Assembly: GCA_012845835.1 (NCBI GenBank)
Contig: JABAKD010000008.1
Span: forward strand, 673,558 to 737,557
Direction of reading: 5' to 3'
DNA: 64,000 nt
Source of the DNA: Undaria pinnatifida
Lineage: Eukaryota; Sar; Phaeophyceae; Laminariales; Alariaceae
The notes beneath the pieces are model-generated. The model saw only the letters and a list, made by a program, of their open reading frames with translations, was not told where the DNA came from and ran no database searches. Position 1 is the first letter of the stretch. Each line of letters starts with the position of its first letter. Positions 27,401-42,400 of the stretch are shown piece by piece. The position numbers and the translations under genes were made by a program.

Positions 27401-30400
27401 ACCGGGTTGCACTTTCATTTTTATCAAAATCGTTTTCTGGGTGGAGGTATGGAGCTCCTCATCAGGTTATGAGCCTCAGAAACGAAAAGGGTTGGCGCCC
27501 TTGTACCGTAGGACGTGTCCTTACCAGATTTCCTCCTCCAGCTCGAAAACAGATGGCAGTCCCTCCATGAGCGTCTGCAGCTCCGACAGGCTCCTCTGCA
27601 GCAGCGAGCACTTCGAGAACCTCTTCTCCGCCTTAGCCAGCCTCATCTAAATGCCACGTCACGTCGGGAGACGGCCGTGTCGGGCATCGTCAGTCACATC
27701 TGCAGGACCTCCCATACTAAACATAGCATATACCGTAAGGGCAGCCGCCCGTCACACGTCTAACTGCCGTCTGCAAAAAAACGCATGACGTCTAGACGGG
27801 CGTCCGTCACAGGGCTACACCTCCGTCTCATGGTATGCGTTGAGTCTAGACGGCCGTCCGTCACGGAGCTACCGATAAACTGCCGTCTCAAGTCACGCGT
27901 CGAGTCTAGACGGACGCACGCTTCGGTACAAATGCTCCAACCATTGCTTTCTGAGGCGCGTAACCTGACGAGGAGCTCTATAATACCCCTCTAGGCCAAA
28001 AACGGGATTTCGATAAAAATGCTAGTGCAACCCGATGATCTTGTAAAACACAAAATATTATTAGTATTCGAACCTCAGCTGACGAGCCTCGTCAGTCATG
28101 AACCTTTCGACCAAACAAATCCTACCACTAACGTAGCACTCGTCGACGGCTGTCCGTCACAGGTCTACGCTGCCGTCTCCTCGCATGTAGCAAGTCTAGA
28201 CGTCTGTTCGTCACAGACGTTCCGATAAACCGTCATCTCCCGACACGCCTCAAGTCCAGACGGCCATCCGTCGCACACCTATACTGACATCTTCTGGCAT
28301 GCATTGTTTCTAGACGGCTGTCCGTCCCAGCTCTAAATTACCATCTAAATATATGCATTATGTCTAGACGGCCGTCCGTCAAAGGCGTAAGCCGCCGTCT
28401 CTTGACACAAGTGAAGTTAGAAAATGTCACATCGGGTTAGGTCACAACACGCCCCATCACATCGTATCACATAGGGGGGGACGATCAGACGTCGGGTACT
28501 ATGGGAGGAGGTCGTACTGCGTCTCGCCTTGGGTCGATTGGATGACACAGCCGGGAAAATGTGTACACTTGCGATGTCATACTAGCAAAAATAGCAATGC
28601 GAGGAGCAGCAGCAACATAGATGTTGCAGGAGAAATAGCAGTGGCATTAATAGTACTACTACAGTAATAAGAGTAACTTTAATACGATTAGTAGTACAAG
28701 CAGTAATAGTTAAGGTGAGGGTGGTATCAGTATTCGCCCCATTTCGTCGGCCGCGACTTGCGCAGAGTTAGCTCGGCGGAACGACCAAAATTACAAGCCA
28801 CATCGAAATGCACAACTACAAAATACAACCCCCCACCCTTACCTCCCCCTCAAGTCGCTGGACCTCCTCCGCGAGCTGTTTCCTGCTCATCGCCTTCCGG
28901 GCCGATGATGCCACGGCGCTGTGGCGGTTGTGCATGGCCGGAAGTTTCGCGGAAAGTTCCGCGGCCCGTCGGTAGTCTTTCCGTGCCTTTGCCGCAGCCA
29001 TTTCCGCTTCGGCGGCGAGGACTTCACCCTCCACTTGCTCCAGCGTCGGCATGAATTCCGAAGCTGCCTTTAGTTCCGCCAAACGGGCCTGATCACAACG
29101 GCACAACGGACATCGGGCAGGGGTTGATCAGATTACCGGTGGCATGGGGAAAACCAAAACGTACAGTCAGTGTAGGGCCGACGGTGTCTTAGCGAGTCGG
29201 CAAATACTCTTGTCGGCTTCGACGCCATGCTAAAAATGAACAACACCAGGTATACAATACTGAATCACATAGTGCACCTTAAGGCTACGTACACCTTAGG
29301 GTCAATAAACTTGGCGAAGTCGTTGTGAGCTGTGGCTACAGAAATAATACGAGGAAACCACCCATGGTGAAATACGTTTACCCGCAAAAAAAGGGTGACG
29401 AAGGCAAAAACGAAGGAAGGAAAAGAGCAAAATTAAGGGGGAAAAAACGCTCCAGCCGAAAGGACAAAATATATAAAGAACTGTATCCACACCTGAAGGT
29501 CGATGCACTTGGCGAAGTCCTTCTGAGCCTTGGCCACCTCCAGCTCCCCCGCGGTCTTCGTCGCCAAGTCCTCCAGATCTTTGTGAGACATTTCCGACAA
29601 GCTTCCGGTGTTAACTTCGGCGTCCGCCTCTTCCTCCATCGCCTTGATTTTCGCCTCCATCGACACCAGCTCCACCTGAACGAAAGGCAACCGCGAAACA
29701 AAAATAAAGCATGCATAACTAACGGAAAATGGTAAAGGCACGGGAAAGGGCGACGGTATACACAGAGAATGAAGAACGCTATCCTCCGGTGACGGGGAAA
29801 ATGGAAAAATAAAGCTTGAGCCACGGGTAAGGGTAAATATTACCCAGGGTAAATATCGATAGCTGATGGCAAGGTGACTGCAACAACAAAAAATGCCGGT
29901 CTTGTTTTTTACCTGTAGCACCATTGTAAATATCGCCCGAGACAGCTCAACGCCTGATCGGGCCCGTTCCAATGATAAGCCACAATCAACCGTCCTAGAC
30001 CTGCACCCTCGTCTTGGCGGCGAGACTATTTGAAATTAGTGTGGGATCGTTTGTTTAGAAATAAAACGGCCAAGTAGAGGTATCCCGGCCAATAAGCAGC
30101 GCACCTGTAGCACCTCCGTAAATGTCGCCCGAGACAGCGCGACACCTGATCGGGACTGTTCTATCGATGAAACCGCAGTCAACTCTCCTAGAAGTGCACC
30201 CATGTTTTCGGCGACAACCTACTTGAAATTAGTATGGGATAGTTTGTTTAGTAGCTAAAGGGTCGAGTAGAGGCATCCTGGCCATTTAAACATTTTCGCA
30301 CCTGCAAGCTGCCCGCCCTGCCATATTCCGCAGCTGCGGCGCACTTGTCGATGTCGGCCTTGGTGTTCTGCGCCTTCTCCTTCAGCTCGGCTAACGTAGG

Positions 30401-33400
30401 GGTCTGCTCTCGGAGCGCCTAAAACATTGATTTAACAGATCGAACACCAGCGCAGGGGGCAATGAAGCTACAGTACGCCAATGACAGAACCCCAGGGGCA
30501 CCAAGCCACAGTACGGTGCTGGAACGCTACGACGTACAACCAAAAATTGGCTCCGGCGTCTCCATTTCCTCATACAGCGCATGAAGCTATGGTATTTTCT
30601 CGTAACAATTAATTAATATATTTCGATTTAGGCTTTTTAAACTTTGCTGCTAATTCTGCTGATAGCCCTTTCACAGCATTGCCCACATAATTCCAGGCAA
30701 CTGTTCCCAAACACGTGGGCACACCACTATCACCATACCTCAAGCTCCTTAATGTCGCGTTGTAACCGGGTGCAGAGAGAGTAATCCTGCTCCGCCTCCG
30801 CATCCGCCATCCTCCACTGCGCCTCCACCAAACGAATATCGATTTCTTCTCTAGAAACCCCATTATCACCAGACCCGCCCCTCCCCCGAATACCTAACGC
30901 CTTCCGTCTCTCTTCGGCCGCCGCTTTATCTTTCACGATGGCCGCCAGGTGGTGGGTGCGCGTGACAAACGGGGGGCACTCGGAGAATTTCTGCCATGTC
31001 GAATAGAAGGAACAATAGGCGGAAGGGGGGGGCAGGGAGGCGTTCAAGGTGCGGGAACAGATTTGGCGGGGGGGGGGGTATGGAGCGAATGCCATTTACC
31101 ATTGCTGTTACCGTCATCATCACCATCAACAACTATTGTTACCATTTTGAAATTGGTACCACCGCCATTACCGTCGGCACCACCAACACCGTCATCGCCG
31201 TTTAGCATCAGCATCGCCATCTTCGGCACCATCACCGTCACGTGTCTCAACCACACCTCTACGTAAACACAACGGGCCACACCAACCGCTGGCCTCGTCC
31301 ATCCGTCCATCCCAGTGCACACCCTTCGACGTGCGAGCTGACACAACCTACGGAAGGGGTGCGCCATTATTTTTCTAATACTACTCCTCGATTGAGGAAC
31401 ACTACAGCCCTACTGTACCTACTGTACCTACTGTACCTACTGTACCTTAACTGTACATTAACCCTTTCACCACCGCAATCCCAAAATGGGGGCAAACCAC
31501 TTGAAATTAGAATGAAAACACTTTTGGAGTTGACAAAGCGTTAAAGCGTTTACAACTGGAAACCCTTTTTTTTCCGACAATTTTACTTCAAGTTAGTATA
31601 GGGAGGGGTTTCGGGGCTCTAACGGGGTTACAACCCAACAAAAACTGGCTTCGGGGGAAAAAAACAAAATTGCTGCCCGATGTTCAATGCCACGGCCTAG
31701 GTACACAACTAAATTTTATTTTATTTTAAATGAACGGATTTCCGACGGTTTTGGGTAAAGGTGGCCGTCATTCAACATACTTTACACCCGAAAAAAAAGG
31801 GCTACTGCTATCGTAGCACGCGTCAGCTTCTGACGCAGAACACCCCCACCACGAGAAGGGCCGTACCAGGTGGCCCATTCTGGCCAAAACACCTGTTGAG
31901 TGGAGGGGGCTCTTGACCACTTGGGGGAACCAGAGGGAAAAAACACACAAAAAAAAAAATGACAAATTACAGCGACGATTACACCACACCAAGCAACGCA
32001 AATTTGTCGGTTGACGGTCTAGATTTGATCCGTCAAGGTGTCTTTGGATTTATCATACTAGCTTTAGTGTTTAGAGCTCCTTGACGGCTGTCCGTCAAGA
32101 GTCAAGAGTGCCGTCAACCGACATCTTCGCTAGATAACGTTGGAAATCACAACCTTAGGGCGTGCACGGAACACGCGCGGGCACGATACTGCCCAGGCTG
32201 CTTCGTGCTCACGCCAGCCGCTTGGTACGCCCGCACATCTTGATCGGTTTGATGTCGTTTTTAGGGTCCCAAAGGTGTTAGCTGAAGCAACTATCAATAA
32301 CGACTACACTGCCTCACTTTCGTCTGAACATGCTATCAATATCAATACATGTTATCACTACCTGTGCTTTACAACATTATCTGTTGTTTACGTAAAACAC
32401 GGCATGATTCGTCGAGCTTAATCTCCACTTTACAACATCAGTCGTTGTTTAGATAAAACACGACATGACACGACATTCGTCGAGCTGAATTTCCATGCTT
32501 TACAACACCATTCGTTGTCTACCGAGGGTATGGGATAGTTCGTCCAGCTGAATTTTATTTTTCCTCAAAAGCCAGCTTTTCGGGGTTCGGTATATAGAGT
32601 GTCCCAAAAAGACGAATCTCGGGGAGGGGGGGGGATTGCACTTCCTATCGTAACACCTTAATCAATGACCTGTACACTACCCAATATCGTAGGAATGCCA
32701 TGAATACTTGTGCCTTACGATGTCACTCGTTTTATACCTACAGTAGGCCCCCCCCAATAAGGCGGTATCCCTATATAAGACGCTAGCTCGATATAAGGTG
32801 GTCAAAATCGCTTGCGGCGATTGGGGAATTGTACTCATAACCTGGACCGAATAAGGCGGCCTCCTCCAATAAGGCGGTCGAAGTGGTCTCGCACTCCACC
32901 GGCGTACTGGGGGGGCCCTACTGTAAGGCATGGCGTGGTTCATCGAGCTGAATTTTCATTCGTTTTTGCAAGTCACTTTTTTGGGGTTTGGTATAGATCC
33001 ACCCAAACGAGGAAACCTCGGAAAGAACGTTACACCTCTTACCGTAGTATCCGCCATCAATAACGGAGGGGGCGTCGCGGCGGAAGAAATGGTACGTTAG
33101 ACGCATCCGATATAGGCTTGCACCACTTACGCTAGCAACTATTACGGCATAATTGGGCGTTTTCAAGACCTGTGTTAGGTTAGGCTCTTTTTTTTCGACG
33201 CAAACGAGCATATATGCGGAAAAACACGGTGCCATATTTTGTTTATGCTCCTTGTCCAGCAAAAATATGCCAGAATGGAAAGTAGCAGAATGGATACAAC
33301 GCATCACAGGAAACAAAAAAAAACTCGATAAAGGGCGGGAGATACAATGCACGAAAGCATTAAAAATAACCCGGGGGAAAGAGCAGAATGGATATAAGCC

Positions 33401-36400
33401 AAGTCCGACGGTTTCGCACCTGCGCGGCCTTAAGCGCGGCCAGCTTAGCCTTGCTGTCTTCGAGAGACGCGATCGTATCTTCAAGGGACTTGTCAGCGAA
33501 CTCCTTTCTGACCTTCAGTTGAACCACGAAGTAACGCGCGCGAAGGACGGCCTGTGCGCACCACGGGACGCGAACACGACATGACCGTTACACGACAGCA
33601 TTACACGACAGCATTACACGATAGCATTACACGACAGCATAACACGACAGCATTACACGACAACATTACACGACAGCATAACACGACAGCATAACACGAC
33701 CGCATATCACGACAGCATGACACGACAGCATAACACGACAGCATAACACGACAGCATAACACGACAGCATTACATTTTCAGACAAGAAAAGCTATGACAC
33801 GAGATGACCGTTACATCGGGTTAGGGACAAACGAACACATCACATGATCATAGGGACATGTATACATACACCAATCAAAAATAACGGACGCAAACACAAA
33901 TCATGGAAGTTCTGGGCGAAAACGTGCTACTGCTACCGTAGCACTTGTCGGTTGTATATATATGTTTCGTATCATTTTCCTATAAATAATTCTAGCATAA
34001 TTTTTTTCGAAATGACCATTACAGTGGGTTAGGAGCACACGAACACATCACACGATACTACGGACATGCATAAACAAATAAAGTATAACGGACATACATA
34101 AACAAATAAACTATAACGGACATACATGAACAACTAAACTATAACGGACACACACACAAAATAGAAATTCTGGGCCAAAACATGCAACTCCCATCGTAGC
34201 AGTTGTCGGTCGTCCTATAATATTCCTATAATATGTATATACTATTCCTACTGTATTCCTGGAATATTCCTATAAAAAGTAACCTTTCAGCCTGAGACCA
34301 CCTTACCCATAACCTCGCCCCCCCCCCCCTCCCCGTCAATTTGCCGTCGTGCGCACACACAGATCACGGACCCACACACACCCAAATAATTGATACAGAC
34401 ACAAATATCTTACGGCAGACACACGGAACGTATAGTGCGGATATACACACATTTTCAGGGACGCACAGACGCCTGCTTGAAGTACGCCAGGTACTGGCAG
34501 GTACTCAGTAATTTTCATTTCAGCTTGCATACGCCTGCTACGATAGACGACAGAGGTATATACCACATTTTGGCAAACGTGTTTTTTGGACGACGGGGCT
34601 CCTTAACCCCTTTGGAGCCCAAAAAACTATCTCCTATTCTAATTCATAGTATTTTTTCTCCCAAAACGGGTTTGCAGTGGTAACGGCGTTAACCCAAAAC
34701 CGTCGCAATGTCACCCATGTCATTCTTGTGTTGTGCAATGTGAACAATGAGAGGTGAACATTTTTTATACCTAGTTGTTTGGGTTTGGCCATTGGGTTGC
34801 GCATTCAGTTTACCAACAAACATTGTTTTTTGTTGTTGAGCAAAGGGCGCACCTCTATCATACCCTAGAGTAGCTAGCTGTGGGGCTGCTCAACACGTAA
34901 CACAAGAACATCATGGACGCACGTACACGGATCACGGATACACACAAAGCACCAGGGTTGCGCATTGGCAGGCCGAATAAGTACATATTGTACTTCGAAG
35001 TATTGACTGCGTCAGCAACAAGTACACGGGACTGTATCAGTATACTGGACAGCATCAGTAACTGGATTACATCAGTATACTGGACTGTATCAGTATACTG
35101 GACTGCACCAGTATACTGGACTACATCATTATACTGGACTGCATTAGTACACTGAATTACATCAGTATACTGGGCTACACCATCAGCATACTGAGCTACA
35201 TCAGTTTGCTGGGCTACATAAGTTTTTCGAGGGGGGCGGGTTGGAAATTCATTAATTTGGCAAAAGAGGGATGCAACATCGGTGCCATTAGGGAACCAAG
35301 CAAGAACATTTTTTAAGTTCGCTATCGATACAAATACTCTACAAAATCACGGACACACACCTGTACGACGGGCGCGGCCGCCTTCATCTTCACGTAACGC
35401 CTCCTGGCCTTCGCGAACCGGAACAGCTGCACGATCTTTATCGCTGCCCGCCGCTTCGCCAACAGGTCCGCGAAATACGACGCAGCCCTGAGGTACTTGA
35501 GCATTACCACCGCCTTCTTCAAGAAAGGCTGCGGATATGGGATGCATGTGAAATAGCAGGGGAGACGTGTGCGTATTATCATGCATGACCGTAGTCTATA
35601 GACCAGGTGTGTGTGTGGGGGGGGGGGGGGTCCTCAGTTTGTGCATTCGTGCATAGTCGTAGTCGCATGACCATTGACCCTCGCGTTCCCACAATACCGG
35701 GACGGAGTACGTCGGGTTTTCACCAACCAGGCAGACATCACGTGCACCAAGCGCGGAGCACCGTGACGTGTTCAACGAGTCGCATGAAGGGTCACCTGCA
35801 TCCTACTAAGAACTACCTATGACGCGGACTTTTGAACCGTGTGCGTAGTTTCTTGCACATGGATGACGGCTTCGAACGGACAATCAATAGTTTACAGACC
35901 AGCGGGGGGTCAAGTAGGTTTGCAAAGCATGACGCGGCCCTAAGGTACGTGAGCAGTGCCACCGCGTTCTTCAAAAGGGGGGGGGGATTCATATGCCGTT
36001 GTGGTTCCATGGCCCACGTGTTGGCCAGGCAGAAAATGAGAGGAGAGGGAGGGGAGGGAGGGGTACTCATATGCCGTTGTGGTTCCGTCGTAGACGGCTG
36101 GCCAGAGACAGAAAAGGTATTCGGATGGTCAGCATGCCATCTGACTGAAATACTGTAGGCGGATGAACGAGCGAAACCATAATATAGGATAGGACGGGAT
36201 AGGACACGCCAGGATAGAGGATAGAGGATAGAATCGGCGGCAGAGTCTCCGGAGCCCACGTCAACACCAACATCTGCACCTAAGCCAAAACCAAACCAAC
36301 GCAAACAGCAACGCCGCACATATCAACACCAACACATGAACCCCTGCCGGCACCAACCACAAGGCAGAACAGCACCAAAATCCACACCAGCAGGGGTCCA

Positions 36401-39400
36401 ATACAAGCACCAAACATCAACATCAACAATGACACTAGCACCACCAACATGCCCTGTCCGCGCTGCGGGGCGTGTAAAAAACATGAAGAATGAACTAGCT
36501 TTTGCTTGTCAATAATCGCGTACCCGGTATCTATACTGCTTGACGGGAGGCAACAACCCGCAATTTGATTCCAGCGCAGGCGCCGCAGGGCACTTCAACG
36601 CAGCGCACTGTCCCATCCCGATCCGCATGGCAAAGCACCGCACCACGCACCGCACCCCTCCCCCCCCTCCCCTCCCCCTCCCTTCCCTGCCAACGCCAAA
36701 CGTCTCGGGGCAAGAGCTACTGGGACTACAGAGCCACAGCAGTAGCTCTTGTAGCGGATTAGTTACCTGTAGGGTGGAGCGGACGAGCTGCCTGCGTCTG
36801 GTGTTCACCGCCCACCGTTGGATAACGCGCGTTGCGCACTTCCTTCTTAGCTCTACCATGAGGTTGAGCTTGTCCGACATTGAGTTGCGTAGGAATACCT
36901 GACGATTCCGGAACGAAAATTACAATACCAAAAGAAGAGTAAAATAGTATAATAGCTGCCGCAAGGATTGAAAACGGGTTATTTACACCGGACACATATT
37001 GTCGTCATTTAATGCATCTAGAGCTTGCTCCGCCCAATAGCTGCTACTATTACGAAGCGCTGCTACTGCACTTTAGACGTGCCGCCACATTTCCAAGCAC
37101 AAACTACATGGAACTAGTGTACACGCGTTTTTCGAGCAGCCAAAGCGTGGCTGCAATAGCTCTAATCGGGCAAACGGTAGGGCAGCGAGTCGGCTGAAAT
37201 TGTGTCGCCGACTAGCTGTTAGTGTGCCAGGTATTACAGTTACTTCCCTGCGGAAATTTCGCGAACTTGTGCTTTTACCTAAGCGGTGTGTTTGAGGGTC
37301 GCGACGTGTTGTTATACAGTAACAGGTCCCTCTCTAGTGCCGGTCGCCCGCTAAAGTGCACGTGAAATATTGTGGCACATATGATAACATCAAGTAGTGG
37401 CAGTGTAAGGAGTAGTGCCGGTTGCCGCTGCAGTGCTGCTATTTCCCTCTATAGTGCACATACCGGCATTAGACAGGGACAAACACTGCATCCATAACAA
37501 TTAGAGTCAGCTGAGTGACTTGCTTCGCTGTTAACCTTTTTGGGACTTGGTTACGGTATAGCGAACAAAAACAATTAAAAATTGTGGCCAATATCATAGC
37601 ATGAGTGCGTCACACACGATAGATAGCTGATGCTACGCGCGTGTCGCGTAACTCCTCGCGCTGGAGTGGAGTCCCGCATGACTGACTACAACACCACCCC
37701 CTAACTAGCATCTCGCGCAGCTTTGTGTGGCTGCTCCTGCAATCGTCAGTTTGTGTGGTCAATTTTTCCCTAGCCCTAACCCCATACTATGTATCAAGCC
37801 TCAAAGGGGTTACAAGATAACTAGCCGCCAAGTCCAGCCACTTCAAGTTCTAACCCTGGCCCTTAGCCAACTTACAGTCCCTAGCCGCAACCATGGTCTT
37901 CAGAACGGGCTGATTGCCGCTGATTGCCGCTGTAGCAGCATATAATATAGCTGGTCGCCACCCTACAATACTAACCCTGACCGTGATGTTTGTTTGCATA
38001 TGCTTTATCCTCCGACGGATGGGGAACAAAAAAACTTGAAACCCACCACACTTCCACGTGTTTTCATTCACGTCGTGTGCCAACTTAACTCAATTGTACT
38101 CGCAATTCGGCGCTAGCCGGCGTATCCTTCAGTCCCCGTAGTAGCGACAGCGGGAGCTGTCCCTACCGGCGACGCAACCCTAACCATAACTGCTAGTGAG
38201 GCAACTCACAGTACAGGAGGTGCGCTAAGCTCTAATCGACTAATGGGGTACCTTGGACGTTCCGATCTGCCAGTCCCTTTGGGACGCCCCCAACAAGTTG
38301 CTCAGGTACGCCACCAGGGTCTCTAGGTCCGTTGCCTCCGGCTGCAGCACCTTGTATTTCTTCAGGAAATCGTCCTTCAGCTCGCGCAGAGCGTACCCCT
38401 GCATGGCAACGGCAACACACAAGGTAAAAGGGAGCGGTAACGGTAACGGTAACCATAGCTGTAACGGCAAAGATAACCGTAACATTAAAGACAAAGCAAC
38501 GGAAAAGGGAACCGTAACGGCACAGGTAACCGTAACCGTACAGGCAAAGCAACGGAAACGGGAACCGGAATGGCAAGCGTAACGCTTACAGAACCGGCAA
38601 GTGTAGCGGTAACAGCATCGATTTTCGGCAAGAGTAACGGCAAAGGCACGAGTAGCGGTAATAACAACAGTATCGTCAAGGGCAACGGTAAACGTAGCGG
38701 TAGCGCTAACGCCAAAGGTAACCGTGCCAGCAAAGACAAAGTAACCGAAGCGAGAATGATAACGGCAACCGTAAAGCTAAATAGAGCGTAGCCGTAACCA
38801 CAACGATTAGGCAAGGGCAACGGCAACGGCAAAGGCACGAGTGGCGGCAATGGAAACAGTAGCGTCAAGGCTAACGTCGACAAAAACGACAGCAGCAAAG
38901 CCAACGGTAACTGCAGCGGCAACGGTAACACAAAACGACAAAGGTAACAGCGACACAGGAGCCCCGCACCCCCTACCTATTACGCCCGCCCCACCGTGCA
39001 GCAAGAGAGTCCATCGATACTGGTCAGGATAGAGGTAGGTAGCACTTTGGGGCCAAAATATTTGTGACCACGGGAACTACCCGATATCCTCGGAATCCAA
39101 TTTTCGCTTGGCCATTGCTTTCGTTGGCCATGGGGGTGAATTCTAATGTTATTCGGTTCGCACTTCCACCATCTCTCAAAATCAACGTTTGGGCGAGGTA
39201 CAGAGCTCCTCAACCATGGACATTCAGAAAAAAAACGGTAGGCTGCTCTACCCCCATTGCAGAATGGCTCCGGAGCAAAATCGCGGCAATCGCGGCAATC
39301 GCTCCGCCGCCAGACCGATGCGCCGTGCCTACGGTACTGCACTACTGCACCTGCTGTCGGATGCGGATGGTCTCCATGGTCCCCGAATACTGTAGCTGAA

Positions 39401-42400
39401 GCTGCACGTCTTCTCCGTCGAACCGACCGCTCTTCTTCTCCGGGTTGGGCTTCACACAACGGATATACCTGAGGCGTGAACGTACGGTATAATTGAATTT
39501 GATACGATACCATGTAAACATCAAATCGGAGTGTACTAGTTTGATGCGGATATTGCAGCTAAATAAGCTCTTTGGGGTTAACGCAACGGGTATAATACTT
39601 GAAGGGTAATTATATACAACAATCGAGTTTGATCCGATATCATGCCGGTGAACGAAAAGTCAAATCGATACCGTTTCGATGTTCGGCAAGGTCGGGTTTT
39701 CAAGCACCGAACATAAACATACACCATGGTGGATACGTTTTTTTCTTCTCTTTTCTTTCCTTTCCTTTATCTTCTTTTCTTTTCTTTGTTTCTGTTTCTC
39801 CAATTGACTTATGCCTGTCGTGCGTATGCGTAGTGATAGATACTACGTGTAATATATACGTGGTAGTCTTCCTTGGGTGGCAATCGGAATATTTGGTTTC
39901 TCCAGGCGTGAGTAGTGAGACGTATGCACCGGCCTGGACCTGGCACATCGTAGACTGACTCCCGATTTCACTTTTATATGTTTCTGGTGGAGGCATGAAT
40001 TGCGTCAGTTGTGATATATGCGTGTACCACCTTGGGTTGTGTGTGTTCTTCCCTGGGGTATTCCTCAGCTCCAGAGTGACTGGAGCCTGTCCTGTGACCA
40101 CGGACTTGATTATGCGAGTTAATGTGAGAACAACAACAACAACGTGTAGCAGTGATAGATATCGGGAAAAAAAACACACCAAAAGCGGCACACGCATATA
40201 TCGTATTTTAGCTGAAGCAAGTCGCACATCGGCCACAAAAAAATAAGGGTGAACTTGGAAGTCAGCGTAAGTACGTATCAGGCCCATACTGGTATAAACG
40301 TTCAAGACTCGCAGCTGAACCCGACTATAAGTACACCGAATGCCACCAAGGAAAACAAATAACCTAACCCTAAGGACAAATCTGGGGGGGGGGGAAACGG
40401 CGGAGGAAGAAAGAAGAAAGAAAAACGAGAGAGATAGAAACCGAAGACAGGAACTAACTCTTGCCCCTTGACGGAAAACCGAAAGGAACTACCCACATTA
40501 GAACTAGTGTATTTACGTGTAAAGCGGCCTTGACGAGACAAAACTGAATCGTCAACCGGCGTCTGGGCAGAGAGTAGGTCGAGCATGAATCGGCACCGGC
40601 CGGGCCGCCAGCACAAGCGCGGAGGCAAACCATCCAAACAATATGCGCGATGGGGAGTAGGGAGCAATAACCGAGGGAGAAGCAGACACCTCATTAGTCG
40701 CTCGGCCTCCAACGACCCGTTAGGGCAGTCACCGGTATGTGACTAACTTGTACCAGCACAAACACTCGCACAGTGTTCCGCCCGATCCTCCACGACAGCC
40801 GCCACAACAGCACTAGCGGCCTCTCCTTTCCGTACCCTCAAAGCTCTCGAGGATGCGTTGTGGCCCCTTCGCACCCTGTCCAGCCCCAAACCTCCCGTCC
40901 TCAACAGCGGCGCAACGACAATCTCACGCATACGGAGACCATATGGCACCTCACAAGGTCAATCAAACGCCCAGACAACAGGACAATAGTGCAGTACCTG
41001 GGCTGAGTTGTGGAGATGGTGGCCATGAGGTCTGCCAGACTCTCCTTGAACTGAATGCCGATGCTCTTCGAGCGGATGGTGCGCCCCCCCGCGCCCCCGC
41101 GGCCTCTTACGGGGGTGCTAGCCTCTGAAGAGTCGTCGCTATCGTCCCCCGCTTCCTCCTGCTCGCCTGCTTTCAAAACCTAAAAGCGACAGCAGTGGAG
41201 ATCGGTACTATTAGTAACGCTCTTAGAACAGCACCCACGTTGTTGGGGAAACAATACGTGGAACTAGTGTATGACAATAAATTCTGGAGTACGAAATAGC
41301 AAACGGGCTGAAAAAAGACAGAGAGGACTTTCGTGAACGCTTTGGCGTGGAAAAGATTGGTGTCGCCAACGTGTTACATTTTCAATCACGACACAGATTG
41401 TTCACCTGGCAATGGTACCGACGACAATGCTCCACACCTACAACAACAGCAACGCCATTTGACACCCAAGAGAGAGAGGTGCGTGTGGTCAACATGCTGC
41501 CGAAAGTGAGAGCCCCAGTTGGCAAAAAAGCGATGAAAAACCGACGAGCCGCGGGACTGCCAAACGCCAGAGAAAACGTGCATTGGCGATACCGTGCCGA
41601 AAGGATGCCACCTTGACAACCCATTGGCAAAAACTGTAAAAATGATTTGGTAGTTGGACGCCTGCATACCTGACGCCTGCTGCGGTGGAATTGACACTTT
41701 TTGGTCAACATATTTTATGAATTTCGAGACGCCTTAACCTACTAATGCTGGAACGTCGTTTGTTTTTTTCGTTTTCTACCTATAGGCCATGACATTTTTC
41801 ATCGGGTTGAAGATTAATTTTGATCAAATTAAGACAAAAACAAGAGAAGGGTGGTGGTGGTGGTGGGTTTAGAGCTCCTCAAGTGAAAATCAGTGAAGAC
41901 CCTCAGCAAAAGGTGAGTGCACCTCTACAGCAGCATGTGTCACCTCCACTTTTACTGCCGAGTACATGCTCAGCACCGCTCATCCCCCCCAAAAAGTACA
42001 TATGTCTTGTTGGCGCTGCGTAACAAGCACCTCGTGAAACCGAAAAACACGAAAACAGAGCAGGTCGGGTCATGAGATTTTCAAAAAAATAGTGTACGGG
42101 TCGGGTTGGATCGGGCCGGATCGGGTCGGGTCGGGTCGGGTCGGGTCAGGAGGTTGTTAATATCTCACGGGCCAGGTCGGGTCAGGTGATCCGACGCGAC
42201 CCGAACCGACCCGGCACAACCCGACCCGACCCTCGAGGTTTGACCTGACCCGTGAAAAGCCTGAAAAATTGCTCAAGACTTGCAAATCGCGGTTCTGAGT
42301 CGCTGGAAAGCGGACCTCAAAGTGACACCAGTATAGCCTTGATCGTGTCCGTTGTCCAATATCGCGCTGTTTCGCCAAGAGGGGACACCCCTATCGCCTT

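Noticed and set aside
27655-28405. CRISPR-like array of regular repeats
   Set aside because: Units are diverged and contiguous with no unique equal-length spacers, and the setting is eukaryotic.
26301-30990. Separate UvrB/UvrC-type DNA repair gene
   Set aside because: Only the UVR-like hairpin is seen, with no helicase or nuclease motifs, and the exons join in phase with the myosin lever arm.
39903-40246. Plus-strand ORF with [13 protein letters not shown], seen twice
   Set aside because: Repeated because the DNA is a 238 bp dispersed repeat. No family recognised.
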